Shown piece after piece: positions 62,701-64,000 of a DNA stretch of 64,000 nucleotides. A model generated the notes under the pieces. That model saw only the letters and a list, made by a program, of their open reading frames with translations. It was not told the origin of the DNA and searched no databases. The position numbers and the translations under genes were made by a program. The DNA lies in the NCBI RefSeq assembly GCF_910592395.1, contig NC_088323.1:6014001-6078000 (forward strand). The letters run 5' to 3'. Source of the stretch: Lineus longissimus (Eukaryota; Nemertea; Pilidiophora; Heteronemertea; Lineidae). Every line of letters begins with the position of its first letter. The stretch's first letter is position 1.

Positions 62701-64000
62701 CCATTTAACCCAAAATACATTTTAGCTCTACCCTTAAGGTGTTTGGCAAGACAACTAATACCTCCAGTTCAGTGCCAATTCCCAAAACCATCATCAGGAT
62801 CACAGCCGGCAAATTTCCATCAATGGCCTTAGAAAGTATTCAAATTGCTTTTCCGTTCCATTTCTCCAAAAGCATCACTTGGAAAGGTGTGCAGTTGCCT
62901 GAATTTACTAGACTGAGTTACATTACTGAACCTAGAGAGGCCTACTTCATCAACACATTTAATAAATCGATGTCGATGTTAAAAGATCTTCCGGTACACC
63001 TTTTGTTAAAAATGTTAAAACCTGTCATTGAAATTTCCAATTGCGTATATACGTACTGATTATGAATTTCAGCTTTTCCAATGTGTAGACTGATATACTA
63101 ATACTACAGTTACCATGTTCCAGCAAATTTGCATACATGATAACTGTACAACAGCATAGTGTAACTGTGCTTGTATTTTTCTGGGCCACCCGAAAATACG
63201 AACAGCGCACCGCTTCAAAGATTAGGTAGATGACCCAGTCACCATGCCAACAAACCAACTTTGGTATTCAAGACATGTTACAACAGTGTACTCCCTCAAG
63301 CCCATGAAGCAAAATTTATCCTAAATATTCAATGAAAAGCCTTTCTTGGTTGTATACTGTCACTATAGGAACCATGAACATCCTCTGTGGTTCAACTCAT
63401 TTTGTTCCCACCTGTTCTAAATGATCAGGCACTTGTCACATCCATCTATCACTTCACAATGTCAGTCTCTTAAAGGGGTAGGCCCTTCGAATTTAAACGT
63501 AGGTCAGGAAAAATAATTGCCGGTATAAACAATGCCGTAGTTTGTGTGTTCCAATTCCCCATCTTAACTTTCCACTTTCATGTGAAATTGTCGCTTAGAC
63601 TGTACTTAGATGATTCGATGTATTACAAATATGAACATTTCGTCTAGTTCCAATTCTTCAAAGTTGAAGAATCATGAAACACTGGTATAAATCCCATTGC
63701 ACTTCAAGTATCTGAATAATCACTTCGATATTGAGAAAAACACCCCTGGAGACTCCAATATCTTGTTTCTCTACTAGAGTTGTCTTATGTGCTGAATATT
63801 TCAGACCGAAGATTTGGTGGTCTGGCATTGCTGGGAAGCTGAAAGGCTACACTGCCGATGTATTGGATTTTATCTATAATGTCTTAGTTAAGTCGAAAGC
63901 ACTGCACTTAGATGCGTTTTTATACAATTCTTATTGGAAACCAGTATATATTTCGAGTATATCAGCAGAAACGCTTTTGCTCAAGCAAAAGGTTATTATC

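Larger units (their letters stand above)
44669..64000 (+). other. Long intron-like region to the right edge
   Basis: 19.3 kb without a recognisable exon, RNA gene or transposon protein on either strand. Open frames are short and lack family motifs. In particular I find nothing like the AIP3 domain expected next in a SRCIN1/KIAA1217 gene. Repeats within it are listed separately. Confidence 0.55.

Noticed and set aside
62739-63059. 106-codon frame near the right edge as a gene
   Set aside because: Composition and motifs give no homology cue, and there is no exon structure. It is not like the AIP3 domain I was looking for.

Overview
The window is nuclear DNA from a bilaterian animal, most likely a marine invertebrate. 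The genes have short exons with GT..AG introns, the tRNA gene carries no encoded CCA, the non-coding DNA is AT-rich, and the spacers hold mariner-like miniature elements, minisatellites and simple repeats. The recognisable proteins (ferroportin, METTL5, EAF, MSL1 and a SRCIN1/KIAA1217-type scaffold) are typical of animals. I cannot fix the phylum from the sequence. Gene names rest on recalled family motifs, not on a search.

Layout: (1) 1-3120, plus strand, the 3' half of a ferroportin (SLC40A1) gene, cut by the left window edge. (2) 4197-5786, minus strand, a complete five-exon METTL5 (18S rRNA m6A methyltransferase), convergent with ferroportin. (3) 6463-9865, plus strand, a complete seven-exon EAF (ELL-associated factor), head-to-head with METTL5 across about 680 bp. 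(4) About 10.7-16.96 kb, a large minisatellite: four copies of an 83-bp unit, then roughly 42 copies of a 90-bp unit, then a tandem duplication of the array end together with its unique flank. (5) 18125-22175, minus strand, a complete five-exon MSL1 (479 aa), the scaffold of the MSL H4K16 acetyltransferase complex. (6) 22775-22848, tRNA-Asn(GTT). (7) 24.07-24.9 kb, three mariner-like miniature elements. (8) 25.2 kb to the right edge, plus strand, the 5' part of a gene resembling vertebrate SRCIN1/KIAA1217. It has four exons at 25.2-37.05 kb and a giant 4.3-kb exon with its own start codon at 40331. All these exons end in compatible phase, and the shared downstream exons must lie beyond the window. 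The last 19.3 kb hold no exon I can recognise.

No prokaryote-style operon or defence system is present. METTL5 (ribosome modification), EAF (elongation) and MSL1 (chromatin acetylation) are housekeeping nuclear genes. The most interesting points are: a ferroportin that lacks the vertebrate hepcidin/metal-site Cys and His; an array that stays open in several frames but looks non-coding, with a duplicated segment whose two copies differ in length by exactly nine units; and two alternative N-termini of the scaffold gene that both carry a DSGxxS-type phosphodegron.
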